The notes below the pieces were generated by a model. The model worked only from the letters and a program-made list of their open reading frames with translations, was not told the origin of the DNA and did no database searches. A program made the position numbers and the translations under genes. Source: Datisca glomerata (taxonomy: Eukaryota; Streptophyta; Magnoliopsida; Cucurbitales; Datiscaceae). From it: 64,000 bases of DNA. The stretch lies in assembly GCA_003255025.1 (NCBI GenBank), contig QANY01005406.1:579277-643276 (forward strand), given 5' to 3'. Positions 36,661-49,084 of this stretch are shown piece after piece; positions within the stretch are counted from its first letter, which is position 1; each line of letters opens with the position of its first letter.

Positions 36661-38396
36661 CGGAGTGGGCAAACCGCGCGCTGGTCAATAATAATTTGTT
36701 CGTAAAAATTTCTAAATTAACATTTTTGTAATATTTATGTTATCAGAAACATTAAAATTAATACAAATAGAGTTATAAAAAATACATTAATATGATAATT
36801 ATTTATTAAAAATATGATAAATTGATCAAATAAAATCATTTTCAATGTTTTTCAAAAAGAAGTGCTATATAGTATAATTTTACTATCATAAACAAGCAAT
36901 CGCTCGACATTACTACTTTATTTTTCATTTAAATTTTTTATAAATCTTTGAATAATCTATTAACTTAATATTAATATTAGTTTTAAATCTTACGTATGTT
37001 TAAACTAGTCTAGTTTAAACATATGAAATACGTGCTATTTTACTAGTTTTATGTACTATTTTACTAGTTTGACTAAAAGAGGAAAAACAATATATTCTTC
37101 CTAATTATAACTTAATTGGAAGCCTTTGCTAGAATTGCACTATAATTGGAAGCGTTTTAAGAATTGTAATCAGTTTTCACATGGACGCAATGGACGCCAT
37201 TGCGTCCACTTTCTAACCAGCACGCACTTGGATGATATTTTGACTTTCAAAGATTTTTTTTTTGAAATTTAGTGACACCTCTAATAATTTATCTAAATTA
37301 CACACACATCTATTTTATATTTAAAAATTCCACAAGACTCTCTTCATTCTATAATATATATGTCTAACTTCTTAACATATAATTTTGACAGCAGTAAATA
37401 GACACTTAAACGTCTAAAAATACTTATATTCCTATTTAAAATTCCAATTTATTTCAAAGGCACATTAACTCAACATTCAATTTAGAATTATATCGAATGA
37501 CAACGTATCATACTAATAAACTTTGTTGAAATTTTAGTACGATTCTGATTGAATAGTTTAGTTAATGTATTTTAAACAAAGGTAGGGGTGTTTTTAGACA
37601 TTTTAATATCCATTTAACTGTTGTTAGAATTTTCTGTTAATTTGATCTGTTTGTTATAGAATGTAAAATAAAAGAAAAGTTTGTGTAATTTTTAAATATA
37701 GAGATGAGATGTCTTTGTAATTTAGTAAAACTCTTTTCTTCTCAAAGTAATTTAGATTTAATCCTTAATTTATTCTCTCGAGTTTCAGTTAATTTAATTT
37801 TTCAAAACCGAAGTGAGAAATAAGAATGAACAATATTTGTTCATAATCTTATCACGTGTTTCAACTTCTAGTATGAAATCTAACGAAACAATTCAACTAA
37901 ATTTTTTGTTGTCCTACGAGGTCGAGAACAATCTAATTAATTTTTTTTCATTTTACCAAAGCCATGCAATTTTAAAGTACCAAATAATCAAATTACAAAA
38001 AGTGTTTTGGATTGCATTTTCGGGTTTTGTATGTTTGGATTTGGATTCTTTTGAACGGCGAGGCCACTAAGTTTGACCATGGCGATTGATAAGAATATTT
38101 TCTCATAATACCATTACATTTATTCTGTGGAAATTAAAAGAATGCTCAAAATTAAGAAAAAACTATTCATTAAAAACCCAAGGTTTGTTAAACGGCTACG
38201 AAAAATAAAGCCAAGTAGAAAAGTAAAAAATACATGCAATATATATGTTCAAACTTACCTGCCATCCGTTGAAGGGAAAACTTTATGATGCCCGGACGAA
38301 ACTCATGGCATCTATGGTGAGTTATCGTGATCCTTGAATTATATTTGAAGTAATCAGAGTCATATAAAACTTAGCAGATAGGAGTTTTTTTGTTTT
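36661..38396. other. AT-rich intergenic sequence with one perfect hairpin
   Basis: No coding exon is supported. At 37182-37208 there is a perfect 12-bp inverted repeat, TGGACGCAATGG / CCATTGCGTCCA, with a 3-nt spacer. Confidence 0.45.
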
Positions 38397-41370
38397 TTTA
38401 TTCACTAATTACGTAGTGAGTTTCACTAATTATGTACAAAAAAAATAATTTTTGAAAGAGTTCACCAATTACGTAGTGAAGTTTACCAATTATGTAGTGG
38501 GGTGCACCAAATACATAGAAAAGAATAGTTCTTAGAGGGGTTCACCAATTACGTAGTGAGTTTCACCAATTACGTAGTGAGGTTCACTAAATACATACAA
38601 AAGAATAATTTTTGGAGGAGTTCACTAACTACGTAGAGGGGTTCACCAATTACGTAGTGGGTTCACCAAATATGTACAAAAGAATAATTCTTCGAGGAGT
38701 TCACCAATTACGTAGTGGGGATCACCAATTACGTAAAAAAATAATTTTTGGAGGGGTTCACCAGTTACATAGTGGGGTTCACCAATTAAGTAGAAAAAAA
38801 TAATTCTTAGAGGAGTTCACCAATTACGTAGTGAGGTCCACCAAATATGTACAAAAGAATAATTCTTAGAGAACTTCACCAATTACATAATGGGGTTTAC
38901 CAATTACGTAGTGGGGTTCACCAAATATATACAAAAGAATAATTCTTGGAGGGGTTCACCGATAACGTAGTGGAGTTCACCAACTATGTAGTGAGGTTCA
39001 CCAATTAAGTACAAAAGAATAATTCTTGGAGGGGTTCACAATTACATACTGGGATTCACCAAATACATAGTGGAGTTCACTAATTACGTAGTTGGATTCA
39101 CCAAATACGTACAAAAGAATAATTCTTGAAGAGGTTCAGAAATTACGTACTAGGGTTCACCAATATGTAGTGGGGTTCAACAATTAAGTACAAAAGAATA
39201 ATTCTTGGAGGGGTTCACCAATTACGTACTAGGATTCACCAATTTCATAGTGGGGTTCACAAAATACGTATAAAAGAATAATTCTTGGAGGAGTTCACCA
39301 ATTACGTTCTGAGGTTCACCAATTACGTAAGTGGGGTTCACCAAATATGTACAAAAGAATAATTCTTGGATGGGTTCACCGATTACGTACAAAAAAATAA
39401 TTCTTGGAGGGGTTCACCAAATACATAGTGGGGTTCATCGATTACATAGTGAGGTTCACCAAATACGTACAAAAGAATAATTCTTGGAGGGGTTCACCAA
39501 TTACGTAGTGGGGCTCACCAATTACATAGTGGGTTTCACCAAATATGTACAAAAGAATAATTCTTGGAGGGGTTCACCAATTAAGTACTGGGGTTCACCA
39601 ATTATGTAGTGAGTTTCACCAAATACGTACAATAGAATAATTCTTGGAAGGTTCACCAATTGCGTACTGGGGTTCACCAATTATGTACAAAAGAATAATT
39701 GTTGGAGGTGTTCACCAATTACGTATTGGAGTTCACTAAATACATAGTGGGGTTCACCAATTACGTACTGGGATTCACCAAATACGTAGTGGGGTTCATC
39801 AATTACGTAGTGAGGTTCACCAACTATGTAGTGAGGTTCACCAATTAAGTACAAAAGAATAATTCTTGGAGGGGTTCACCAATTACATACTGGGATCACC
39901 AAATACATAGTGGAGTTCATTAATTACGTAGTTAGATTCACCAAATACGTACAAAAGAATAAATCTTGAAGAGGTTCAGAAATTATGTACTGGGGTTCAC
40001 CAATACGTAGTGGGGTTCACCAATTAAGTACAAAGGAATAATTCTTGGAGGGGTTCACCAATTACGTACTGGGGTTCACCAATTACGTACTGGGATTCAC
40101 CAATTTCATAGTGGAGTTCACCAAATACGTATAAAAGAATAATTCTTGGAGGAGTTCACCTATTATGTACTGGGATTCACCAATTACGTAAGTGGGGTTC
40201 ACCAAATATGTACAAAAAAATAATTCTTGGAGGGGTTCACCGATTACGTACAAAAAAATAATTCTTGGAAGGGGTTCACCAAATACATAGTGGGGTTCAC
40301 CAATTACGTAGTGAGTTTAACCAAATATGTACAAAAGAATAATTCTTAGAAGGGTTCACCAATTACGCAGTGGATTTCACCAAATATGTACAAAAGAATA
40401 ATTCTTGGAGGGGTTCACCAATTACGTACTGAGGTTCACCAATTACGTAGTGGGTTTCACCAAATACGTACAATAGAATAATTCAAGGAAGGTTCACCAA
40501 GTACGTACTGGGGTTCACCAATTACGTACAAAAGAATAATTGTTGGAGGTGTTCACCAATTACGTACTGAAGTTCACTAAATACCTAGTGGGGTTCACCA
40601 ATTACGTACTGGGATTCATCAAATACATAGTGGGGTTCATCAATTACGTAGTGAGGTTCACCAACTATGTAGTGAGGTTCACCAATTAAGTACAAAAGAA
40701 TAATTCTTGGAGGGGTTCACCAATTACATACTGAGATCACCAAATACATAGTGGAGTTCACTAATTACGTAGTTGGATTCACCAAATACGTACAAAAGAA
40801 TAATTCTTGAAGAGGTTCAGCAATTACGTACTGGGGTTCACCAATACGTAGTGGAGTTCACCAATTAAATACAAAAGAATAATTCTTGGAGGAATTCACC
40901 AATTACGTACTGGGGTTCACCAAATAGGTAGTGGGATTCACCAATTTCATAGTGGGTTTCACCAAATACGTACAATAGAATAATTCTTGGAAGGTTCACC
41001 AATTACATACTGGGGTTCACCAATTACGTACAAAAGAATAATTCTTGGAGGTGTTCACCAATTACGTAATGGAGTTCACTAAATACGTAGTGGGATTCAC
41101 CAATTACGTACTGAGATTCACCAAATACGTAGTGGGGTTCATCAATTACGTAGTGAGGTTCACCAAATATGTACAAAAGAATAATTTTTGGAAGGGTTCA
41201 CCAATTACGTACTAGGATTCACCAATTATATAGTGGGGTTCACCAAATTACAAAAGAATAATTCTTAGAGGGATTCACAATTACGTACTGGAGCTCACAA
41301 ATTACGTAGTAGGGTTCACCGATTACGTACAAAAGAATAATAATTCTTGGGAGGGGTTCACCAAATATAT
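38397..41370. repeat. 3-kb TTCACCAATTACGTAGTGGGG array with an 840-bp higher-order period
   Basis: Basic units of about 20-22 bp (TTCACCAATTACGTAGTGGGG and TTCACCAAATACGTAC variants) alternate with AAAAGAATAATTCTTGGAGGGG spacers. A higher-order period is visible: GAGGTTCAG at 39131, 39971 and 40812, and CAACTATGTA at 38981, 39821 and 40662. Spacings are 840 and 841 bp in both series. Confidence 0.93.
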
Positions 41371-42339
41371 ACAACATAATCGCCTATTTTAGCCCCTAAA
41401 CGCCTAATTTTAGCCCCTAAACGTCATCCTGAAGGTGCTAATAGCCATTGTCGAACCCAATCGCCAGTTTATTGTCTCCAAACGCCATGTTGAAATAGGC
41501 GATCGTCAATCTACCTCCCAATCCCCACGTTTTTGCTTCTAATCGCCATTTATATGGCTCTGATCGTCATTCTTCACAATTTTCCTTTTGATATTTTTAA
41601 AATTATTTACCATACACCAGGAAAATCATCGATAAAAATAGAAAAAACTCGTCATCTCAATGTAAACATTCATAATACTTACTTATTATGTGAAATTAGA
41701 TTGGATTAGTTAAGGATTCTCGATACAATTGAACACTTATTCATAAACTCGTTAAAAGTTGTCATTGTTAATTTTGTTATGCTTTTGAAAAGTATCAAGT
41801 GAGATGAATTTTCACCTTATATAATTATAGGTCGTGATGTTATGATGGTCAGTAAATCCTATTTATCGGTTTGACAAACACGTATAACCCTCAAGATCAG
41901 ATTCTATCTATAAATCGAATATATCCGCTAAAAGTTTGAAATTAAATATTAAAATTTGAAATTTTAACCTTTAATTTTATAAATTATAACCCCATTTTTG
42001 GAAAATAACATATTTACGTTTTAATTTATAAGCATATAAAAAACCCTAAAAATTAAAAGAGATGAGAATTACGAAAAAGCCTAAAAAAGACCTAAACATT
42101 TTTCAAGCCTCCGAATGTACTTAAAACAATTTTTTAGACCCGAAACTGGTTGAGCATGTAGATCTCTGAATAAGCTTTGATTTGATATCTTTCGGGTCAC
42201 GTGGTTCTACCCGAGTCAAAAGTTATGTCCTCCAGAAGTTGACATGCACCAAACGCACCCGAGTCAAAATTTTCTGACGTTTGAGACTCTAACGCCATGG
42301 TAACAGGCGTTTGGCCCGTGTCACTCGCCAGCCATGACA

Positions 42340-44000
42340 CACTTAAAAATTTTCTTACACTTAATCATTTTCAAAACTTAGTCATTTTCACAACTTAGCC
42401 ATTTTTACAACTTAATCATTTAACACACTAAGTATGTGAAAACGACTAAGTGTATGAAAATTGTGATTTTCATGTACTTAGTCATTTTCACACACTTAGC
42501 ACTTTTTGCAACTTAGTCAATTTCACACCCTTAAACATTTTCATACACTTAGTCATTTTCACACACTTAATCATTTTCACACATTTGGTCATTTCATACT
42601 CTTAGACATTTTCGCATTCTTTATCATAGTTGATAAATTATATATTTACACACTTGATCATTTTCATGTACTTATCATTTTCATGTACTTATCATTTTCA
42701 TGTAGTTGATTCATTTTAACCCACGCCGAGACCGTAGTTGATTCATTTTGATCACTGGGAGTAACACCATCTACAAAATGTTTGGTGGTGAGTTATTACA
42801 ACATAACATATATTATATTTCTAAGCTACAAAAATCCATCTCTACACATAAATAACAAGTAAGAAATATTTAAAAACCAAAAACTTAAGCCCAGAAGTTC
42901 TGAACAAGGGAAATAATTCCCACCGCTCAAGAGAGTAACAAAATAGAAAACTAGAAACTATGAACTAGAAATAAGCCAATATAAAAATTATAAAATTAAG
43001 CAATAAATTTAAACTGGGTTCAAGTACTCGAAAATAGACATAAAGAACTCATGTTAGTTTTTTTAATCAATAAGCAACATATAACCATTTAAGAAGAAAT
43101 AAAATGAGAAAACCAACGAATTAAAATTATCCACATCATAGGTTTTACTTTTTTGGACCCGAAACTGTTCGACCATGTAGATCTCTAAATAAGCTTCGAT
43201 TTGATATCTTACAGGCTACGTGGTTCCACCCGAGTCAAAAGTTATGTCCTCCGGAAGTTGACCTACGCCAAACGCCACCAGTAGGCCTCAAACGCCAGTC
43301 ATGGTAGGTGAATCGCCAGCCATGAATGCGTTTGTTTAGGCCCCAAACGCCACACACTTAAAAATTTTATTACACTTATTTATTTTCAAACACTTAGCCA
43401 TTTTTACAATTTAGTCCTTCGTGCAAGTTAAACATTTAACACACTAAGTATGTGAAAATGACTAAGTGTATGAAAATTGTGATTTCATGTGCTTAGTCAT
43501 TTTCACACACTTAGTAATTTTTGCAACTTAGCCAATTTCACACATTTAAACATTTTCAAACACTTAGTTATTTTCACACACTTAGTTATTTTCACACATT
43601 TGATCATTTCATGCACTTAGACATTTTCGCATACTTTATCATAGTTGATAAATTATATATTCACACACATGATCATTTTCATATACTTGTCATTTTCATG
43701 TAGTTATTTTGTTACACTTGGTCATTTTTACACGTTTAACCATATTTTCATGCACTAAGACATTTTTCACGTACACTTAGCCATTTTTACAAGTTTTCAC
43801 ATACACTTCACAATTTTCATTCACTTGGTAGTTTATCACCATTTGTTATTTTTATGTACTTGTTTTGCCACTTAATCATATTTTCATGTTTAGTCATTTT
43901 CACACACTTGTCAATTTCCATACACCTATTTTCATATGTACTTGGTCATTCTTATTCCATTTCTTCAAGCTCTCTTCAAAAACTCCACATACTTAATCAT
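42340..44000. repeat. CACTTAGTCATTTT-like arrays, two duplicated blocks
   Basis: Two arrays (42340-42720 and 43360-44000) of degenerate ACACTTAGTCATTTTCAC units lie about 1 kb apart within a larger tandem duplication. Short His/Phe-rich frames here are products of the repeat. Confidence 0.75.
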
Positions 44001-44284
44001 GTTCACACTCTTAGCCAATTTATATAATTGATCATTTTTATATACTAATCTCATTGTAAATCTTTATGAAATAATAACTCGCTGCTGAATAAAAAAAATT
44101 TAATTCAGACTTTCCTTTTAAAAAAGTAAACCATTCATTGGTATCACTACATATACATATTATTTTTTCATTACAAATCCCTTCTATTTTAAACTCTACA
44201 ACTTCTAACTTACCTTTTGGTTATAACACAAATACAATGACGAAGAATTTGTAATATTTGCTTCAGCTGCATCATTTCATTCTA

Positions 44285-44391
44285 AGTTGGATATGTATTC
44301 TCCTCTTTGTAGAGGTTCTTCCATTTATTTAATTCACTATCATTTAAAAAAATGGTGATGGTTTTAGGAATATGCATATCTCCAAATGTTG
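44285..44391 (-). pseudogene. possible captured exon fragment of unknown origin
   Basis: The reverse strand reads HIPKTITIFLNDSELNKWKN followed by LYKEENTYPT and a stop. This is protein-like composition in a non-coding element, lying downstream (in transcript sense) of the SPT5-like exon. I do not recognise the source. Confidence 0.3.
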
Positions 44392-44605
44392 GTAATTAGT
44401 TACGAATTGATCCAAATCAATATGTCTTCAAAGGTTGGCCATTCGGTTAGGCCTCTTCTTAAAAAACCTGCATTTCAATAATATTCTACGCAACTCATAA
44501 TAGTTATAGATTAGTAGGAATAGAGAAACATGGGTAGTCTACAACTCACAACACATAAGAAAGATCACATCTATACATACACTCGAGTTTAGTTTCCCTC
44601 GTTCG

Positions 44606-44851
44606 TCATGGATTTTTAGGTGACAAGGGTGACTTGGGAGATGATGGGAAATCTTCAAAACGTGAGGGTAGAGAGAGACTTACAACCTTATCACTGAAAG
44701 TATCATAAGAAACCTTAATTTTCTCACACATATGAGATTTGCTATAGAAATAGCCACCATTTTGCTCCTCATTTTCATCATATATGAAAATGGTGTGCCT
44801 ATAAATATATTTCACAATCCCTTGCCTGTCCTGTATTTGAGATAGACTCAA
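44606..44851 (-). pseudogene. captured SPT5-like (KOW domain) exon fragment
   Basis: The reverse-strand reading contains DRQGIVKYIYRHTIFIYDEN, GGYFYSKSHMCEKIKVSYDT and a tail SSPKSPLSPKNP. This resembles the KOW region of plant SPT5, a transcription elongation factor, where the order is GKQGxVKxIYRGxxFIYDEN, then C-x-KSQxCEK, then a PKSPLSPK motif. The exon is bordered by an acceptor-like AAATACAG and a donor-like GTAAG after SDKV, as in a genomic copy. No other SPT5 exon was found nearby, so this is a fragment, not a gene. The family call is from memory. Confidence 0.55.
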
Positions 44852-45177
44852 TCAGATAAGACCAATTTTATAACATCTAATTTCCTAAAATATTAATTAA
44901 ACATGAAAAAGAGCAATATTTTACTCACTTGGCATGAAATGACAATATTTTAGAGGAATCAATACAAGAAAACCAGGAAATAGCTACAAAGATCTAATTC
45001 TACATAGACATATCAAGTAATGAGTATTTAAAAACTGAAAACTTAAGTCCTAAAATTATTAACAAAACAAAAACTGAAATTTGGTATATTATCTTTTTTA
45101 GATGAACGAATAATAACAAATTAGTCTCTTTAAGAAACATTGTTGACATTCACTCAGACAAATAGAAGTCTATATCC

Positions 45178-45495
45178 TAAAATGGATCTCTGCATAGTGC
45201 TTTCTTTGACACAATTTCTAGGAAATCGTATTAGCTGACTTATCTCAAAATGTATCATCCACCCACAATCTCCCAACAAAGTGCATATGTAAGATACCAA
45301 TGATATATTCCATTGGGTCCCTAAAATGGATATCTGCTTAGTGCCTTGTTTGACGTAATTTCTAGGAAATCATATTAGCTGACTTATCTCAAAATGTATC
45401 CTCCACCCAAAATCTCCCAACAAAGTGCATAATAAGTAAGCGGACTTATCTCAAAATGTATCCTCTACCCACAATCTCCTAACAAAGTGCATAAG
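45178..45495. repeat. tandem repeat, 144-bp unit, two copies plus a partial third
   Basis: TATCTCAAAATGTATC recurs at 45241, 45385 and 45447, each followed by CTCCCAACAAAGTGCATA-like sequence. The first two copies also share TGACxxAATTTCTAGGAAATC. Confidence 0.75.
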
Positions 45496-45930
45496 GAAGA
45501 AAGAACATAGCTCTCTTCAACATCCATCTATAGAAAATCAATGCTTCATAAAAGTATTGCAAGGTTTTTGGAATAACAATTTCTAAATCATATAACTATG
45601 TTTTCTCAAGCTTGCAGATCGTTAAACTTGAATTTTTATTTCTAACAATAGAATACTGATCTCGAATTTTATCATGCATATGACAATTTTGCACGGGCTA
45701 AAAATAATAAGACGTGATGCAAGATAAATATAGTACAAGCACATGAATAGGAAAAGTAAAGATATCCAGATGACTAACCTTTCTCGGAACAAGATCCGTA
45801 AAGGGATGAGGACCATTAGCATGTGAGGCCAAAGACCATCTGACCTCACATCCCTAATCTGGTGAACCTAGGAAAGCATCAACGAGTGAATTGAGAGCAA
45901 CTATAGACACATGTATGTCAAGCTGTAAGA

Positions 45931-45957
<27 letters not shown>
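45931..45957. repeat. (AC)n microsatellite followed by GATA repeats
   Basis: An uninterrupted AC run is followed directly by ATAGATAGATAGATATATAT. Confidence 0.95.
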
Positions 45958-45965
<8 letters not shown>

Positions 45966-46869
45966 TAGATATATATTGGCATCAAAAGCCACATAGAATG
46001 AATCACAATTGAAATGCAAAAAAATGTAATGGACATCTATACATATTTTTCAACATATCTGGAGCCAGTGACAAACATAACCATGATTCATGATAGTGAA
46101 CCATTTACCCTGTGTAACATAATTGCTGAAATCCATGTCATGGAATTACAATCAATCAATTTAGTTAGAAATAATTATTGAAAAAAGAAAATGATGAAAA
46201 AAGAGAGAAAAAGAAATGGGAAAATGAATGGAACAGAAACATGGTTGTGCGTGTGCGTGATTTAGGCTTCATGAAACCTCAAAGTGCTATATACTACCAT
46301 TACATTTGTGGGGATCAAAATACATACATAATAGAATTGTACATAAATAGAATCTAGGAAAGACAAATAAAATGCATTATTGAATTTCTCAATAATTCAT
46401 TAGCATTGCGATCAAAGCGTGAAGTAAATGAAAACGTGACATTCTCCAATAGTAAAGATGTGCCTGCAGCACAAATATTTTTACAACTATTTGGAATTTA
46501 ATTTCTTTCTAATTTCCTTTCATATCAAACTCAACATAAGGATAGATAAGACGCCTACTAATGCTAGAAGTTGCACTGGGAGCCGATGAGAAGTTTCTAT
46601 GTTTGAATCTTCATAGTTTGTCTGCAACAACATTTCTCTCTGCATAGTAAATAGATTATTTCAAAATCAAATTTTCTTCAAAAAGTCTATATTTAAGCTA
46701 AAACTGAAGTCCATCCCATTAACTTTCTTATACCTCTACCATAACACCAAGTTGAACACTAGGAATCAACTCTGACCTGCCCTGTAAAACATAAATTAAC
46801 AAGAAAGAAGCAATCTGGAAAACAAAATATGGAAAGATTGACAAATCAAAAATTAAATGATAGTAAGAT

Positions 46870-47295
46870 GAAGATCACCTCCAATAACTAAAGCCAAATG
46901 AGAAATTTGAACAACAGATTGGTTTTCCTCCGAATCCGCTTGGACTTCGACGCCTTTAAGATCCTTCCATGGAGATAGTGAGGAAATTTCAAGGTGACAA
47001 AGCAAGAACTACGAAAAAACGTAATCGAATAAAGTATAAATCTAAAATCTTACCTGGATTGCAGAATCCTTCACCAAGAATCCAGATATATGCCTACGAG
47101 ACTGAACCCACTTCATTGAGCTCTTCTTATCCTTCTTCTTAAGCTTAAAACCCACCAATTAATATTGTTAAAAGCAATATTTTACTCACTTAGCATGAAA
47201 TATCAGGCGAAATGTATAAAGTTTTAGAGGATCTGGCCTATGTTCCTCCATCTCAGATTCACCCTCTTCTCCTGGTTTCTCACCCTCGAACATGA
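46870..47295 (-). pseudogene. possible captured 5' exons of an unknown gene
   Basis: On the reverse strand three protein-like stretches are separated by intron-like DNA. They are MFEGEKPGEEGESEMEEHRP (from 47293), KKKDKKSSMKWVQSRRHIS to DSAIQ ending at a donor-like GTAAG (about 47055), and SSLSPWKDLKGVEVQADSEE after an acceptor-like TTCGTAG (about 47010). Upstream, 47330-47720 looks like a GA-rich 5' UTR. The gene is not recognised, and the phases do not clearly join. Confidence 0.3.
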
Positions 47296-47835
47296 AACCC
47301 TAAAATAAGAGACTAAATTTTTCTTGTACGTAGAATAAACATCTGAGAGAGAGAGAGAACGATTAAGCGAGAGTGGAAGATGCTTACAGCAGCGGGGGGG
47401 AAGAGAAAGGAGAGCTCAGACCATAAAGAGATGAGTGCAAAGACTAAGTAATGGTATGTGTTTAATGAAAATGGAGGAGGAACCGGATCTGGGATATGCA
47501 CCCTTCTGATTTCAAAGAGTAAAGAGGAGTGGCGAGATCGTATGATCCTTATCTTATTTGTCTTACCTTCTCAGTGGCGGAGAAAGAGTTGGACGACGAA
47601 AAGAGCTGAAGATCGGGGGAGAAAATCGCATGCTCTAGGCTGAGTTTGGTGTAGCTCGAAGGAAAAATGAGAGTTTTGGAAGGAAGGAGAAGCTTACGAA
47701 GGAAGCTTTCGAAGAAAGAGAAAAATAATAACCTGCAACCTATTCAACAGGTAAACCATCATTTTTTATCTAACAGTTGAGAGTCTCCTTGCCTGATCGA
47801 ACGGTTAGGAACACTTTAGCAATAGTGCTGGCATT

Positions 47836-47861
47836 CATGCCGTCAAAAAATTGACGGCATG
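47836..47861. repeat. terminal hairpin of copy B
   Basis: Perfect 11-bp arms (CATGCCGTCAA and TTGACGGCATG) with an AAAA loop. The right-flanking GGGAGATGTGCCCCC resembles TGGAGAGGGACCC after the copy A hairpin. Confidence 0.85.
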
Positions 47862-48034
47862 GGAGATGTGCCCCCGTTTAAGAGATTAGATCATTTAACA
47901 TTTGATTAAACTAGACAAATATTACATGCATTGTACATATTATTTTTAATTGTATCAATGTAATTCATGAATAAAAATTTGTATGTTTATAATATAATAA
48001 TACTCAAATACAAAAAATAATAGAAGAAAAATAT

Positions 48035-48850
48035 ATTAGCGTTAGGACACTTTTTTAATCTTTTTGTCTAATTTATTCTTTTAATCATTTTTAATATACA
48101 AAGTACTATAAAAAAAACTAAATCAAGATAAATATATGAATCCGTTGTGGAAACGCATGAACGTAAGAGTTATTACGTGAATGAATATTATATTTCAAAA
48201 ATCACTTTTCATTCCTTTACATTTCAAAAGTCACATGTCAAAAGTTATTTTTCAATTCACATTTCAAAAGTCACCTTTCAAAAGTCACTTTTCAATTGAT
48301 ACATTTTAACACATATTATTTTATGGGTCAATAAAATATGCGAAGTGTACTCTTTAAGTATACTTTTGGATTAGTAAAGATATAGAATTATCCAAAAAAG
48401 TTGCACGTATAATTCTTAATTAGTATTGGTGTCATAAATGAATTAAAGTCTCTCTATATAAAATATTATCATAACCAAATATAAAAATCACAACAGACAA
48501 AAAATATCTTATTATATGAACACTTTTTATAATACAATATGTTTTGTCTAATTTATTCTTTCAATCATCTGTAATAGACAGAGAATATCCAAAAAAATTA
48601 AACAAAAATAAATGTAAGAACTTGATATAGAAATGCAAGAACGAAATAACTATTATGTGAATGCATACTAAATTTCAAGAGTCAATTATCATTAAATTAC
48701 ATTTCAAAAGTCATATATATATATATATATTTCAAAAGTTACTTTCTAAAAGATACATTTTAACACATCTTTATTTAATGGGCAAATAGAAATTCATCAT
48801 ATGTACTTTATAAAGGCATTTTAAGATTAATGAAAATATAGATGGACGAA
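48035..48850. repeat. diverged tandem duplication, about 490-bp offset
   Basis: About 48050-48400 and 48530-48850 share, in order, TGTCTAATTTATTCTTT, a GTGAATG-ATAC/TATT segment, ATTTCAAAAGTCA runs and GATACATTTTAACACAT. An (AT)n run is inserted at 48714-48731. No coding content. Confidence 0.65.
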
Positions 48851-49084
48851 ATTGGCCAGAAAAGTTCTTCATTGCTTCTATCTTTTAATATATTATAGAT
48901 AATTATTATCAAAAAATGATCGTGAGTTTGAATTTATAATTATATATTCTTAAACTTTATAACTTTTTTTAAAAAGACATTCTTGTGCAATTAGGCTACC
49001 TCAAAACAATATTTTTAGTGGTTTGCGAATTTACAATAATTAGAAAAATTAATTACCAATTTTAATTAAAAATTAGGTTATTTA

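Larger units (their letters stand above)
38397..47880. mobile_element. large unclassified non-coding repeat element, copy B
   Basis: The longer homologue of 12578-17708. It opens with a 3-kb TACGTA-containing tandem array. It then repeats the same internal modules (41340-41960 resembles 13306-13880; 42020-42260 and 43150-43270 resemble 14000-14260; 42340-44040 resembles 14640-15120). It carries spliced-gene-like fragments at 44.3-47.3 kb and ends in a hairpin at 47836-47861. A segment of about 1 kb is duplicated in tandem (42140-42720 and 43160-43720). No transposase or terminal inverted repeats were found. Confidence 0.6.

Noticed and set aside
38397..41370. CRISPR-like appearance of regular short repeats
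   Set aside because: Units run head to tail without unique spacers, in a plant nuclear context. It is a tandem array.
42506..43703. Two similar small frames starting MQLSQFHT
   Set aside because: Products of the duplicated CACTTAGTCATTTT-like array; no protein character beyond the repeat.
38397..47880. Classifying copy B as a CACTA element because the array contains CACTA...TAGTG
   Set aside because: The motif comes from the array unit. No matching TAGTG right end or 3-bp target duplication was seen at the hairpin end.
48714..48731. AT run as a replication or matrix-attachment site
   Set aside because: A simple (AT)n microsatellite in AT-rich DNA; nothing else supports such a role.
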